NCBI RefSeq assembly: GCF_002368295.1
Contig: NZ_AP018248.1
Coordinates: forward strand, 4,496,500-4,560,499
Reading direction: 5' to 3'
DNA length: 64,000 nt
Source of the DNA: Tolypothrix tenuis PCC 7101
GTDB lineage: Bacteria; Cyanobacteriota; Cyanobacteriia; Cyanobacteriales; Nostocaceae
In this document: piece by piece, positions 25,336 through 34,850 of the stretch
Position numbering within the stretch: position 1 is the stretch's first letter
Layout: each line of letters begins with the position of its first letter
Notes under the pieces: model-generated
The model's database searches: none
What the model saw: the letters and a program-made list of their open reading frames with translations, nothing else
Told to the model about the DNA's origin: nothing
Made by a program: the position numbers and the translations under genes

Positions 25336-26580
25336 CTATTCAGACTTGGGACTAAACAATGCCCAAGCCAAAAACCTCTCGGTGTAATATAGGGCTAATT
25401 GATTGCTCACACCGTTGAAAACAGCATCAAAAGCGTGTTCCGCCCAAGGTATTTCTAAGAAAACCGCAGTTGCACCAGCTTTGTGTAAAGTTTCATACAT
25501 TCGCCTACCAAACTTTGCTTGGACGACATGGTCGCGGCTACCGTAAATTAATAATGTTGGTGGTAAAGGGCGAGTTACGTAATTAATTGGAGAAGCAATT
25601 TTATACTCATCAGGTAATTCTTGTGGGGAACCACCAAGAAAAGTTGTGAGAATCGCACGAGTATTTAGCGGATCTGGTTGTGGCGGATCATTATAGCCTT
25701 CAGTCAAGTTTGTCGGCCCGTAATAACTGACTACAGCACGAATCGGTGGCGCATCTGGTTGATAAGCCGCTAGCATGGCGAGGTGTGCGCCAGAAGAACG
25801 TCCCAAGAGTATCATGTTTTCGGGGTCGGCTTCATATTCTGCGGCTTGTTGGCGAATAAAATTGAGCGCTGTACGCACATCATCCAACTGTGCGGGAAAC
25901 TGATATTTGGGCGCGTGTCGGTAATCAATGGCAAATACTGTATATCCACGAGCTGCTAAATATTGATTGAATTTATAATTGGCGTGAGGATTACCACTTT
26001 GCCAAGCTCCACCATAAATTACTACTAATGCTGGATATTTTCCTACTTCTTCTGGTTGATAAACTTCCATTTTTAAAGGAACTCCCCCAGGTGTAGCGAA
26101 TAAAATATCTTTTTTGTGGCGGATTTTTTCTAGGGGAATACCACGGAAGCTGTTCGCTAACGAGAAGGGTTGAGGTTGCATTTTAGCACTTACTTGAAGA
26201 GGAATTTGTGCTAAATAATTCTCGCCTAATTCTTGTTGTATTGCTGCCGACATTTGCATTTGAGTTGGTGCAATTTTGACTAAAACTGAACCACAAAGCA
26301 TTAATCCAATTAAGCTGAAAATGCAAGTGATAATTTGTATTTGTGGTTGATAGATACATAAAAGAGCTGTTAATAAAGAGATGATATTTAATATAAATAA
26401 CCAAGGGCTAACTTCTGGCGCTCCTACTCCTAAAATCTGCAACAAACGATTAGGAGCCGGAATTATAATCCAAGAACTGAGAAATAAACTGGTAATGCTC
26501 AGTATTATTGCCAGCCAAGGTAAAATTATTTGATATATAGAGAACATCATGATGAAAATAAGACGCGTTATGACTTTCAA
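25336..26580 (-). CDS. Membrane-anchored alpha/beta-hydrolase (BD-FAE/HSL-like esterase)
   Basis: 414 residues. The first ~105 residues hold about three membrane segments (WLAIILSITSLFLSSWII, WLFILNIISLLTALLCIY, IITCIFSLIGLMLCGSVLV). The hydrolase domain follows, with the oxyanion-hole motif VVIYGGAWQSG, nucleophile elbow GRSSGAHLAML, acid in LIYGSRDHVVQ and the histidine in WAEHAFDAVF; the Ser-Asp-His triad is complete. It probably hydrolyses an ester at the membrane; the substrate is unknown. It stands alone between the GHL10 gene and an aldehyde dehydrogenase remnant. Confidence 0.85.
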   Translation of the reverse strand: MKVITRLIFIMMFSIYQIILPWLAIILSITSLFLSSWIIIPAPNRLLQILGVGAPEVSPWLFILNIISLLTALLCIYQPQIQIITCIFSLIGLMLCGSVLVKIAPTQMQMSAAIQQELGENYLAQIPLQVSAKMQPQPFSLANSFRGIPLEKIRHKKDILFATPGGVPLKMEVYQPEEVGKYPALVVIYGGAWQSGNPHANYKFNQYLAARGYTVFAIDYRHAPKYQFPAQLDDVRTALNFIRQQAAEYEADPENMILLGRSSGAHLAMLAAYQPDAPPIRAVVSYYGPTNLTEGYNDPPQPDPLNTRAILTTFLGGSPQELPDEYKIASPINYVTRPLPPTLLIYGSRDHVVQAKFGRRMYETLHKAGATAVFLEIPWAEHAFDAVFNGVSNQLALYYTERFLAWALFSPKSE

Positions 26581-26701
26581 TACTACTCGGTTTAGCGTTT
26601 TGAACTCAAAATTGGTTTTGGGGAAAGGTTAAGGGTTTTTTACTTCCCTTTTCCTATTCCCCTTTTTCGCCTTAACCGACAAGTATTGTTATGTCTTTAG
26701 C

Positions 26702-26941
26702 CTAACTGGCTTTTGTTTATAAATACTCTTCTAAACCATTCTTGCCTACTTCGCGACCAATTCCGCTTTGTTTGTAAGCACCATAAGGTATAGTTGGTTC
26801 TAAGCCAGAAGTATGATAAGAGTTAACCCAAACTGTACCAGCACGAATTCCTTTAGCCATTTTGAAGGCTGTATCAAGATTTTTAGCCCAGACGGCTGCT
26901 GTTAAACCGTACATAGTTTGATTGGCGATTTCTAGCAGAAG
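26702..26941 (-). pseudogene. Aldehyde dehydrogenase C-terminal remnant
   Basis: On the minus strand the frame reads IANQTMYGLTAAVWAKN, GIRAGTVWVNSYH and PYGAYKQSGIGREVGKNG, then EEYL-stop. This matches the last ~75 residues of NAD-dependent aldehyde dehydrogenases, including the GxxGRE motif. Two defects are visible. Upstream of IAN the coding sequence gives way to a purine/pyrimidine repeat (26942-27000), so the Rossmann and catalytic domains are absent. The usual EEYLQTK also appears as EEYL-TAA-TKAS-TAG, a CAA to TAA nonsense change. The open frame that continues upstream to 27079 is not ALDH. Confidence 0.85.
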
Positions 26942-27384
26942 TCGAAAAAAGGGAGAAAGATTTGGGATTTCCCCTTTCACCTTTCCCCATCTCTTTAACC
27001 CACACCCATAGCCGCAAAAAGCTGTGCTAATGACTGTGGTTGCATAAAATTGGTGAAACCGATATTTTTCACAAATCAAATAGGATTGCTATAAAGAAAT
27101 ATTTTTCAACTTAAAATATCTATCAAATTGTAGATATTTTAATTATTTATTTTCATACTAATGATATATTCTATTACTATAAAACAGATTTTTTGTAAAT
27201 TCATATATAATCTGCAGAAGACAATTGACTGTTTCATTTCTTTGCTATTAATTTCCCCACACAAATCTAATTTTTATATATTGTTTTTCATCTTCCTAGA
27301 TGTATATACCATACTATAGATACCTTCCTGACTCTGCAAAGATTAAATTGAGTAGGTAAGAGGATAGTAGGAGTATAAGAACTC
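26942..27384. other. Repeat-derived and AT-rich gap
   Basis: 26942-27000 is a GGGAGAAAG/CCCTTTC repeat that interrupts the aldehyde dehydrogenase remnant. 27080-27384 is very AT-rich, without a gene, and should carry the promoter of the DUF2993 gene. Confidence 0.45.
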
Positions 27385-28146
27385 ATGCCAGACAAGGAAA
27401 GGTTAGAGGAGCATATATTATCACAGGCGGCAGAAAATACTCTATCCAACCAGTTGGACGAAGTAGAACAAATAGATGTAGATGTGCGAACCGATCTACT
27501 CAAAATTGTTCAGGGACAGGTAGATGAAGTTTCCCTAACTGGTCAAGGTCTGGTGTTCCAAAAAGATATCCGTGTACAGGAAATAAAAGTCAAAACAGAT
27601 AGCGTTGCTGTCAATCCTTTAAATGCAATTTTTGGACAAATTGAACTAAACGAGCCAGTAAATGCGCTCGCTCGAATTGTCATGACAGTAGCAGATATTA
27701 ATCATGCTTTATCTTCAGACTTAATTCGCAGTCAATCACAAAAATGGGATTTGAATGTAGATGGCGAAATTGTCAATTTTAATCTGCAAGAAATTCAAGT
27801 ATCGCTACCTGATAGCGATAAAATAGAATTTAGGGGAAAAGTGCTGCTCAATGAACTGGGAAACAGCCGCTTACTAGATTTTACCGCGAGACTTAAGCCA
27901 TTTACCCATTCACAACCATTCCTCTTAGAGAGCTTCAACTGTCATCAGGGAGATGGTTTGTCAGTCAATCTCATGGCAGCATTAATGCAAAAGGTAAAAG
28001 AAATGCTGCAATTACCATATTTTGAATGGCAAAATATGCTATTAAGCATTAAAGATATGAAAGTACAGGCAGACAATATCATTATGCTAGTCAAAGCCCA
28101 TGTTAAGCAAATTCCCTCAACAGATTCTATGCTTTCTCCTCAATAA
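27385..28146 (+). CDS. DUF2993 (LmeA-like) lipid-binding protein
   Basis: 253 residues, no signal peptide. The pattern of amphipathic beta strands, LEEHILSQAAENTLSNQLDEVEQIDVDVRTDLLKIVQG (in part), GLVFQKDIRVQEIKVKTDSVAVNPL, AINPL-like phrases and FTARLKPFTHSQPFLLE, is that of the DUF2993 family. That family is common in cyanobacteria and related to mycobacterial LmeA, a periplasmic phospholipid/PIM-binding protein. It precedes crtO by 80 bases on the same strand, so co-transcription is possible. A role at the membrane or in lipid handling is inferred. Confidence 0.82.
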   Translation: MPDKERLEEHILSQAAENTLSNQLDEVEQIDVDVRTDLLKIVQGQVDEVSLTGQGLVFQKDIRVQEIKVKTDSVAVNPLNAIFGQIELNEPVNALARIVMTVADINHALSSDLIRSQSQKWDLNVDGEIVNFNLQEIQVSLPDSDKIEFRGKVLLNELGNSRLLDFTARLKPFTHSQPFLLESFNCHQGDGLSVNLMAALMQKVKEMLQLPYFEWQNMLLSIKDMKVQADNIIMLVKAHVKQIPSTDSMLSPQ

Positions 28147-28226
28147 AAAGAAAGCTGCTAACTGAGGTTTTTTTCACTATTAGTGTTGTAAATTTATTCA
28201 AGCTACGCCATTTCTAAATTACAAAT

Positions 28227-29921
28227 ATGCAAGAGTACGATGTTGTGATTATTGGTGCAGGACATAACGGTTTAGTATGTGCTGCATATTTACTAAAAGC
28301 TGGCTATAGTGTCCTGCTATTAGAAAAGCGTTCTGTTCCTGGTGGTGCAGCTACCACTGAAGAATGTTTACCCCAAGAAGCACCTGGATTTAAATTTAAT
28401 TTATGTGCTATTGACCACGAATTTATCCATTTGGGGCCAGTTGTTGAAGAATTAGAATTAGAAAAATATGGTTTGGAATATCTGGAATGCGATCCAGTAG
28501 TTTTCTGCCCCCATCCAGATGGTAAATATTTTTTAGCTCATAAATCTCTCGAAAAAACCTGTGCAGAAATCGCGCGTTACAACGAACGTGATGCTAAAAA
28601 ATACGCCGAATTTACCGACTATTGGCAACGAGCATTAGGTGCTATGATTCCCATGTTTAATGCTCCTCCAAAGTCGATTATTGATATTGCTGGTAATTAC
28701 GACATCACAAAAATCAAAGATTTATTTTCTGTCATTGGTTCCCCGAATAAAACGCTGGACTTTATTCGCAACATGATGACCAGTGCAGAAGATTTACTTA
28801 ACGAATGGTTTGATGAAGAGTTTCTCAAAGCACCCTTAGCAAGGCTAGCAGCAGAACTGGGTGCGCCACCATCGCAAAAAACCATTGCGATTGGTGCAAT
28901 CATGATGGCAATGCGCCACAATCCAGGTATGGCTAGACCTCGCGGTGGTACTGGCGCACTTGTCAAAGCTTTGGTGAATTTAGTTACAAGTAAAGGCGGC
29001 GTAATTCTCACAGACCAGCACGTAGAAAAAGTGTTGATTGATGATAAAAAAGCAGTGGGTGTACGCGTTGCTGGCGGTAAAGAATATCGCGCTAAATATG
29101 GGGTAATTTCTAATATTGATGCCAAACGTTTATTCTTGCAAATGACTGATAAAACTGATATTGATGCAGTCGATCCAGATTTGTGGGAAAGATTAGAACG
29201 CCGCATTGTTAACAATAACGAAACTATTCTCAAAATAGATTTAGCCTTAGATGAACCCCTGCGTTTTCCTTATCATGAACACAAAGATGAATATCTCATT
29301 GGTTCTATCTTAATTGCCGATTCTGTAGCTCATGTTGAACAAGCCCATAGCAAATGTACTTTAGGAGAAATCCCAGATTCTGACCCATCAATGTATGTAG
29401 TCATGCCTAGCGCTTTAGATCCCACATTAGCACCACCAGGTAAGCATACAGTATGGATTGAATTTTTTGCTCCCTATCAAATTGCTGGTGCAGAAGGTAC
29501 AGGTTTAAGAGGTACAGGTTGGACTGATGAATTAAAAAATCAAGTAGCAGATAGGGTAGTTGATAAGTTAGCAACCTATGCCCCAAATGTCAAAACAGCA
29601 ACTATCGCCCGTCGTGTAGAAAGTCCTGCAGAATTAGGAGAAAGGCTAGGTGCTTATAAAGGGAATTATTACCACATTGATATGACACTCGATCAAATGG
29701 TATTTTTCCGTCCTTTACCAGAAATAGCCAACTACAAAACACCAATTGATAATCTCTTTTTAACTGGTGCTGGCACACATCCAGGTGGTTCAATTTCTGG
29801 TATGCCAGGACGTAATTGTGCGCGGGTATTCTTGCAAACCAAACATCCTATTGCTCAGACTTTGAAGGACGCAAGGGATTCAATTAAGTCTACTGTCGGC
29901 TCAGTATTTGGAATTATTTAG
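28227..29921 (+). CDS. crtO: Beta-carotene ketolase CrtO
   Basis: 564 residues. It belongs to the phytoene-desaturase-like FAD family and introduces a 4-keto group into beta-carotene, giving echinenone (thylakoid or cell-envelope carotenoid pathway). The FAD-binding motif VVIIGAGHNGLVCAAYLL begins at residue 5. Further family blocks are EKRSVPGGAATTEE, CAIDHEFIHLGPV, RPRGGTGALVKALV, GVISNIDAKRLFLQ and the C-terminal FLTGAGTHPGGSISGMPGRN. Phrase after phrase agrees with what I recall of Synechocystis CrtO (slr0088). The length is also normal. It may share a transcript with the preceding DUF2993 gene. Confidence 0.92.
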   Translation: MQEYDVVIIGAGHNGLVCAAYLLKAGYSVLLLEKRSVPGGAATTEECLPQEAPGFKFNLCAIDHEFIHLGPVVEELELEKYGLEYLECDPVVFCPHPDGKYFLAHKSLEKTCAEIARYNERDAKKYAEFTDYWQRALGAMIPMFNAPPKSIIDIAGNYDITKIKDLFSVIGSPNKTLDFIRNMMTSAEDLLNEWFDEEFLKAPLARLAAELGAPPSQKTIAIGAIMMAMRHNPGMARPRGGTGALVKALVNLVTSKGGVILTDQHVEKVLIDDKKAVGVRVAGGKEYRAKYGVISNIDAKRLFLQMTDKTDIDAVDPDLWERLERRIVNNNETILKIDLALDEPLRFPYHEHKDEYLIGSILIADSVAHVEQAHSKCTLGEIPDSDPSMYVVMPSALDPTLAPPGKHTVWIEFFAPYQIAGAEGTGLRGTGWTDELKNQVADRVVDKLATYAPNVKTATIARRVESPAELGERLGAYKGNYYHIDMTLDQMVFFRPLPEIANYKTPIDNLFLTGAGTHPGGSISGMPGRNCARVFLQTKHPIAQTLKDARDSIKSTVGSVFGII

Positions 29922-30235
29922 AGAAGATTCAAAATAAATTTTTCCATCCTCGTAGGGTGCGTTAACGCAGTGTGACGCACCTTGTTTATTTAATTGGTAG
30001 TGCGACAAAATTCTTGAAATTATCCCCCTTTGTAAATAGACGTACTACTAATACCATTTCACTTTAAAAATGATACACATGGACAAGCAGAGGGAGCAGA
30101 GGAAGCAGAGGAGGCAGTGCGGTCTTGGGGTTTCCCCAAGTAGAGCAACTGCCGTTGAGCAGAGGAAGTAATTTGTATCAGTAATTTCGTGAATTGGTAT
30201 AACGCCAAATAAGTGCGATCGCAAATATTATCATT
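29922..30235. repeat. Intergenic region with dispersed Nostoc-type repeats
   Basis: It contains GTAGGGTGCGTTAACGCAG-like and CGCACC motifs (about 29950-29982), a GGAAGCAGAGGAGGCAG purine repeat (about 30085-30120) and a CTTGGGG-TTT-CCCCAAG hairpin (about 30123-30139). No gene is supported. Confidence 0.5.
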
Positions 30236-31009
30236 GTGGTGTCGAAGATTCTCTATTTCTCACAAACAATTAGTGCCAGCGATATGCAACAACTATTTCC
30301 CGGTGAAGTATTTGCCAACACTGCTGATTTTGATACAGGGATTCGTCAGCTATTACCGCGCTATGACGAGATGCTGGAGGTAATTACCCGTTGTCTGCCT
30401 TCTACTACTCTTCGCATTTTAGAATTAGGCTGTGGCACAGGTGAACTGAGCTTAAAAATACTCCAACGCTGTCCAGATGCTCAAGTTATTGCCTTAGATT
30501 ACTCACCCCGGATGTTGCAATTTGCTCAAAGTAAAATTGTCGCAGCCGGATATCAAAATCGGTGGAGTTGTATAGAAGCGGATTTTGGCGAATGGGCAAA
30601 TAATCCAGAAAAATTTGCTACAGGTAAGGAATTTGATGTATGTGTTTCTTCTTTGGCAATTCATCATCTCCAAGATGAGATGAAATTCAAGTTATTTCAG
30701 CAAATCGCTGCTAGCTTGAGTCCTCATGGTTGTTTTTGGAATGCTGACCCTATCCTACCGGAATCACCTGCCTTGGTGGAAGTATACAAAGCAGCGCGAG
30801 AGGAATGGGCTAACCAACAGGGTAAAACGCTAGCAGAGGTTCGTGCTAAGGTAGGTACAACTACTACACAGGGCTACTCAAGCCAAGACCAATTAGCTTC
30901 TGTGGATACTCATTTACAAATGCTCAGACAAGCAGGGTTTTTAACAGTCGCAGTACCTTGGAAGTACTATGGTTTAGCTGTTTTTGGCGGTTGGTTAGGC
31001 AAATTTTAG
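30236..31009 (+). CDS. Class I SAM-dependent methyltransferase
   Basis: 257 residues from a GTG at 30236; an ATG at 30284 (MQQLFPGEVF) is equally plausible, and neither has a good RBS. The Rossmann core has motif I ILELGCGTGELSLKIL, motif II VIALDYSPRMLQFA and DVCVSSLAIHHLQDEMKFKLF, which are typical of small-molecule methyltransferases. The acceptor is unknown. There are no linked pathway genes: crtO lies upstream, and a MITE-like repeat and a leftward MFS gene lie downstream. Confidence 0.82.
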   Translation: MVSKILYFSQTISASDMQQLFPGEVFANTADFDTGIRQLLPRYDEMLEVITRCLPSTTLRILELGCGTGELSLKILQRCPDAQVIALDYSPRMLQFAQSKIVAAGYQNRWSCIEADFGEWANNPEKFATGKEFDVCVSSLAIHHLQDEMKFKLFQQIAASLSPHGCFWNADPILPESPALVEVYKAAREEWANQQGKTLAEVRAKVGTTTTQGYSSQDQLASVDTHLQMLRQAGFLTVAVPWKYYGLAVFGGWLGKF

Positions 31010-31123
31010 CTCTTTAACTCGTCCATACATCGTTTTTTAGGTAAATAAAATACATAGCTAAAGGCACAACAATGTTGTGCCTTTAGAGGTTATTTATAAA
31101 GTAATACCAATTTGAAAAAAGAA

Positions 31124-31390
31124 TGCGACAGATTGTAGGGGCAAGGCAGTGCCCATACGTATCAACTTAAGCTAAAAGCTATATACGGCGAGTGTTGTAC
31201 AAATCCCTCGTGCCCTCATCCCCTAACCCCTTCTCCCTCAGGGAGAAGGGGAATTAAATATCTTGCTCCCCTCTCCTGGTGGGAGAGGGGCTGGGGGTGA
31301 GGGCAAAACCTTTGCACAAAGCGAGTTTCACGTTAAGTTGACACCAATGGGTACTGCCTTGCCCGCTAGAATATATTGATGTGTCGCAAA
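31124..31390. mobile_element. MITE-like non-autonomous element, copy 1
   Basis: About 265 bases with long imperfect terminal inverted repeats. On the left, TGCGACA is followed by GGGCAAGGCAGTGCCCA and GTATCAACTTAA (to 31170); the right end is the complement, TTAAGTTGACACC (31333-31345) through ACTGCCTTGCCC and TGTGTCGCA. The interior is a C-rich/G-rich imperfect palindrome (CCCTCATCCCC... and ...GGGGGTGAGGGC). It encodes no protein. A second copy lies at 36130-36380. Confidence 0.7.
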
Positions 31391-31412
31391 CATTTGTTTT
31401 TGGTATGCAAAA

Positions 31413-32591
31413 TTAAACAGCAAATAGTGCAATGAGTAAGGTTATAGGTGCTGCGAGTAACAACCACATAGTGGTTTGTAAACCATAATATTGAGCAACT
31501 AAACCCAACACCAAGGGTATTAAACCACCAACTAAACCAAATAAATTATTTAGCGTCATTACTGTACCACTTTGTCCTGGCATGGCTGTGTATAATTGTC
31601 CTTGCAGAATTGAATACCAACCAGCATTAAAGAAACCCAATAAACCGAGAATTACTAATTTGATATTTGTGTTTGGTACCAGCAAAAAAATTGGGTAAAG
31701 ACACAAAACAATTGTGGCGCTGAGTTTTAAATAATGCAATCCCCGCAATTTTTCTAGTAAGGGGATGAGTAAGAAATCTCCCAGTAAGCCAAACCCTAAC
31801 CAAACAGTGACAGCAAAACTTGCTTGGGTATTATCTGCACCAACTATATCAACAAAGTACAGTGCTAAAAAGCTACGCAAAATATCTAGCATTAAATCTG
31901 AAAATTGCAATAAAGTTAACCACAGGAGAACTTTACGCCGTTTTAATGCTGTCAGGGTATTAGCTATTCCATCCTGGAAGCTATACAGTGGTTCATCAAT
32001 GTGAGAAGGTAAAGTTTTTATGGGAAATTGCCATAGCATTCCCACAAGTAACAGCGTCAACAGCGCCAATGCCAAAAACGCACTTCGCCAACTTTGATTT
32101 AATGCTACAGCGCCAGCTAAAATTAAGGGGCCAATTACATTTCCCACAGAACCAGCTAACGCCCAACGTGCCATATTTTGTTCGTGGCGCGTCGGTTCAA
32201 TATCCATGAGAGTGGCTTGAGAAAGACTGACAAAACAACCAGAGGCGGGATAAAACAGCACAAAGGCTGCTAATAATAATGAAAAATTATAACTCTGGCT
32301 TAAAAGGAGGAGTGCGATCGCAAAACTCACTCCTCCACCCAAAATTAATTGTCGTCGCTTCCCAATATCCCCCCATATACCTACTATCGGCTCAATTAAG
32401 CTACTGATAGTACTCGGTATTGTCAGTAACATTCCTACTTGCACGTAATGAAGATTTAGGTCATGGCGAATTAACGGCCAAGCCGCACCGCACAAGCCAT
32501 CAATCACCTCATCTAAGAATTCAATCGCGAGAAAGGTGATGGTTAATAAAATTACATTTTTTGCAGTTCTGTTCCTACCATGCAATGGCAT
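31413..32591 (-). CDS. Major facilitator superfamily transporter
   Basis: 392 residues with about 12 hydrophobic segments. The loop 2-3 motif reads GIWGDIGKRRQLILGGG, and the N-terminus LAIEFLDEVIDGLCGAAWPLIRHDL resembles fosmidomycin-resistance-type exporters. It acts in the plasma membrane by proton-coupled transport; the substrate is unknown. It ends 23 bases from the MITE-like element, and no regulator or biosynthetic partner is adjacent. Confidence 0.83.
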   Translation of the reverse strand: MPLHGRNRTAKNVILLTITFLAIEFLDEVIDGLCGAAWPLIRHDLNLHYVQVGMLLTIPSTISSLIEPIVGIWGDIGKRRQLILGGGVSFAIALLLLSQSYNFSLLLAAFVLFYPASGCFVSLSQATLMDIEPTRHEQNMARWALAGSVGNVIGPLILAGAVALNQSWRSAFLALALLTLLLVGMLWQFPIKTLPSHIDEPLYSFQDGIANTLTALKRRKVLLWLTLLQFSDLMLDILRSFLALYFVDIVGADNTQASFAVTVWLGFGLLGDFLLIPLLEKLRGLHYLKLSATIVLCLYPIFLLVPNTNIKLVILGLLGFFNAGWYSILQGQLYTAMPGQSGTVMTLNNLFGLVGGLIPLVLGLVAQYYGLQTTMWLLLAAPITLLIALFAV

Positions 32592-32774
32592 GATTTAATT
32601 CTCCCGTCTTCAACATTTGATTACCAACGCAAACTCTTCACAGCGTTGGCTGTTGGCGGGGGAATCCACGAACAAAACTGTACAGGTTGTAAAAGGAATC
32701 GCTGGTGCGATAACTTTTTAGCGGCTTACCAAGGTGGGAACTTCATAAAAACCAGAAAATGATGACCTAGATAA

Positions 32775-32954
32775 ACATTAGCTCATTTCATTGAAAAGGG
32801 CGGCGAAATCTATCTGACATTCAAAAGCGATGATAAAGTCAAAAAAGTGGTTCCTGCGTTAAAATCAGCCAATACCAGTCACTTTTTTGAAGGTATGTAT
32901 AGTAGGCTTCACTCCCGACAGAAGGCAACATTGACCAATGCCCAACGATTTTAA
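32775..32954 (+). other. Possible coding remnant before the orphan 339-residue gene
   Basis: The open frame HFIEKGGEIYLTFKSDDK, VKKVVPALKSAN, SHFFEGMYSRLHSRQ reads like protein but begins after a stop without a start codon. It ends 17 bases inside the next gene. It may be a broken gene or an out-of-frame upstream piece of the next one. Not recognised. Confidence 0.3.
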
Positions 32955-33957
32955 ACCCAGTACCAAAAAGCTTTTCAAATTGCTTGGATGGTATGACCGA
33001 CAGCATTTTCGAGATGAAAATGATGAAGTTTCCCGCGTTTATGAGGTGTGCATAGAGCTTTCAAATCGCGCTTACAAAGAACATAGCGAAGAAATTTACA
33101 AGCATGGTACCTGGACAGCAGACCAAGATCTTGTCGATGCTTTGAGAGAAGCTTTAGTGGATCATTCCACTGACTATGCTGCACACTTTCTAGCCTACAC
33201 CCTACTGAAATATGGTTGTAGAAGACCAGAAACATTAGCGCAATCGCATCCCTGGCATCATCTTATGTTTAGATGGCATGAAGAGGGACATACAGCTACT
33301 CATGTTTCGCAAATGCTGCAAGAAGCTGGAATTGTTGAGCAATTACCACCAGAGTCTATCGAAAAAATCAACTCGTGGATTCAGAACCCAGCCTTTATAC
33401 TGGATGACCATATCAGCATTATTTTTGAACTATTTGGGCCACGGGTGGCCTTCGCAAATCTGCGTGATATAGGTTTTGAACCTCGGCATGATGAGCTTTT
33501 CAGGGATCTTGCTACCTCAGCAATTCCTCCCATTTCTCTGAACAGCATTTCACAAGGTATCGAAACAGAAGAGCGGTTTAAGGATGTGAGCGAAACAACT
33601 CAACTCTCCATACGAAATCACGACGGAACAACGGTGAAATACTTAATCTCCGATCAACGCGCCGAAGGAATTGGCATCTTCAGCGATCAGGATTCCCATT
33701 GGGTTGTGCAGTATATGCTCAATGGCGAAACGTATCAGTTTCTAGCAGATTGCAGTGGTACTTGGATGGATGTTGAGGCAGTAATTAATCACTTCAATCA
33801 GTTAATGGACAGACTCAACCGACGAGAGCAAGCCTTCCGCTTTGGCATGGGTTATCACGAAAATGGGGAATGGGGTTTTTTCATCGTTGCGGATCGTGAC
33901 CGATTCCCAGAACTTGCTCGACAACTCTATATTCCCCTGCACCTTCATTTTAAATAA
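32938..33957 (+). CDS. Uncharacterised protein, 339 residues
   Basis: I do not recognise this protein. It is soluble and rich in charged and aromatic residues. The N-terminal half is helical (VYEVCIELSNRAYKEHSEEIY, EALVDHSTDYAAHFLAYTLL). The C-terminal half looks like a mixed alpha/beta fold (DSHWVVQYMLNGETYQFLA, WMDVEAVINHFNQLMDRL, GEWGFFIVADRDRFPELARQL). The C-terminal pattern is of the kind seen in polymorphic-toxin immunity proteins, but this is only an impression. No operon partner is clear. The start ATG 32938 has no strong RBS and overlaps the end of a remnant frame. Confidence 0.65.
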   Translation: MPNDFKPSTKKLFKLLGWYDRQHFRDENDEVSRVYEVCIELSNRAYKEHSEEIYKHGTWTADQDLVDALREALVDHSTDYAAHFLAYTLLKYGCRRPETLAQSHPWHHLMFRWHEEGHTATHVSQMLQEAGIVEQLPPESIEKINSWIQNPAFILDDHISIIFELFGPRVAFANLRDIGFEPRHDELFRDLATSAIPPISLNSISQGIETEERFKDVSETTQLSIRNHDGTTVKYLISDQRAEGIGIFSDQDSHWVVQYMLNGETYQFLADCSGTWMDVEAVINHFNQLMDRLNRREQAFRFGMGYHENGEWGFFIVADRDRFPELARQLYIPLHLHFK

Positions 33958-34128
33958 AAAAAAGGTTTGGCTCATCACCAAACTCTATATAAATCCAGTG
34001 CATAACAACATCCCGCATTAATGTACTCTTTCTGTTTTTAATTGGTCATCATCCCATAGAAATAGAAATAATATGGCAATCATTGACTAAATTGAGAATT
34101 TTAAATTTTGAACTTGGAGCAAAGCGAC

Positions 34129-34704
34129 GTGACATCACTTACATTAAAGCTCGATTCTGTAATTAAACTAACTTCAGAAGAGTTTTATCAACTATGTCAA
34201 GATAACCCCGATTTGAAGTTAGAACGTAATGGTGAAGGAGAATTAATTATCATGCCACCTACAGGAGGAGAAACAGGGAAACGCAATGTTAATTTAATAT
34301 TGCAAGTAGCACAATGGAATGAACAAAATCAACTAGGAGAAGTGTTTGACTCTTCTACAGGATTTGCATTACCAAATGGTGCTGACCGTTCTCCTGATGT
34401 GTCTTGGGTAGAAAAAAGTCGCTGGAATGCTTTGACTGCAGAACAAAGAGAAAAATTTATTCCTCTATGTCCTGACTTTGTTATTGAAATACTTTCACCA
34501 TCAGATAGACTGCAAAAAGTTCAAGAAAAAATGCAAGAGTATCTTGCTAATGGCTGTCGTTTAGGTTTTTTGATTAATCGGAAACAACAAGAGTTAGAAA
34601 TTTATCGTCCTCAGCAACAAGTAGAGATTCTCAAAGCACCTTTAACTGTTTCTGGAGAAGATGTATTACCGGGATTTATCTTAAATTTGCAGAAAATTTG
34701 GTAA
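34129..34704 (+). CDS. Uma2 family (DUF820) restriction-endonuclease-like protein
   Basis: 191 residues from GTG 34129, chosen because GGAG lies 9 bases upstream; TTG 34108 is the longer alternative. The sequence is typical: LTSEEFYQLCQDNPDLKLERNGEGELIIMPPTGG (in part), RSPDVSWVEKSRW, PDFVIEILSPSDRLQKVQEKM and GCRLGFLINRKQQELEIYRP. The PD-(D/E)XK-like core residues (Asp in SPDVSW, Glu in VIEILSPSD, Lys region after) are present. Uma2 genes are massively expanded in cyanobacteria and are often linked to mobile regions; their role is unsettled. It is followed by heptamer repeats. Confidence 0.85.
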   Translation: MTSLTLKLDSVIKLTSEEFYQLCQDNPDLKLERNGEGELIIMPPTGGETGKRNVNLILQVAQWNEQNQLGEVFDSSTGFALPNGADRSPDVSWVEKSRWNALTAEQREKFIPLCPDFVIEILSPSDRLQKVQEKMQEYLANGCRLGFLINRKQQELEIYRPQQQVEILKAPLTVSGEDVLPGFILNLQKIW

Positions 34705-34785
34705 TGGGTAATGGGTAATGGGTAATGGGTAATTGGTAATGGGTAATTGGTAATGGGTAATTGGTAATTGGTAATTGGTAATTGG
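34705..34785. repeat. TAATGGG/TAATTGG heptamer array
   Basis: About eleven consecutive heptamers, GTAATGG or GTAATTG, begin at the stop codon of the Uma2 gene. This is the STRR class. Reverse-strand translations give PITNYPLPITHY-like peptides that are not real proteins. Confidence 0.85.
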
Positions 34786-34819
34786 GGAGATGAAAAATCC
34801 AAAATCCGTCTTAAAAAGT

Positions 34820-34850
34820 TTGCTCAACGGGGGTTCCCCCCGTTGAGCAA
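34820..34850. repeat. 14-bp perfect hairpin, dispersed palindromic element
   Basis: TTGCTCAACGGGGG and its exact complement are separated by TTC. It is followed by CTACGAGAGGCTGCGCCAACG, a sequence type repeated in Nostocales genomes. A related half (GCCGTTGAGCAG) is at about 30152. It may also terminate the leftward or rightward gene. Confidence 0.65.

Noticed and set aside
26942..27079. Upstream continuation of the aldehyde dehydrogenase frame as coding sequence
   Set aside because: It translates a purine/pyrimidine repeat and AT-rich DNA, with no ALDH similarity.
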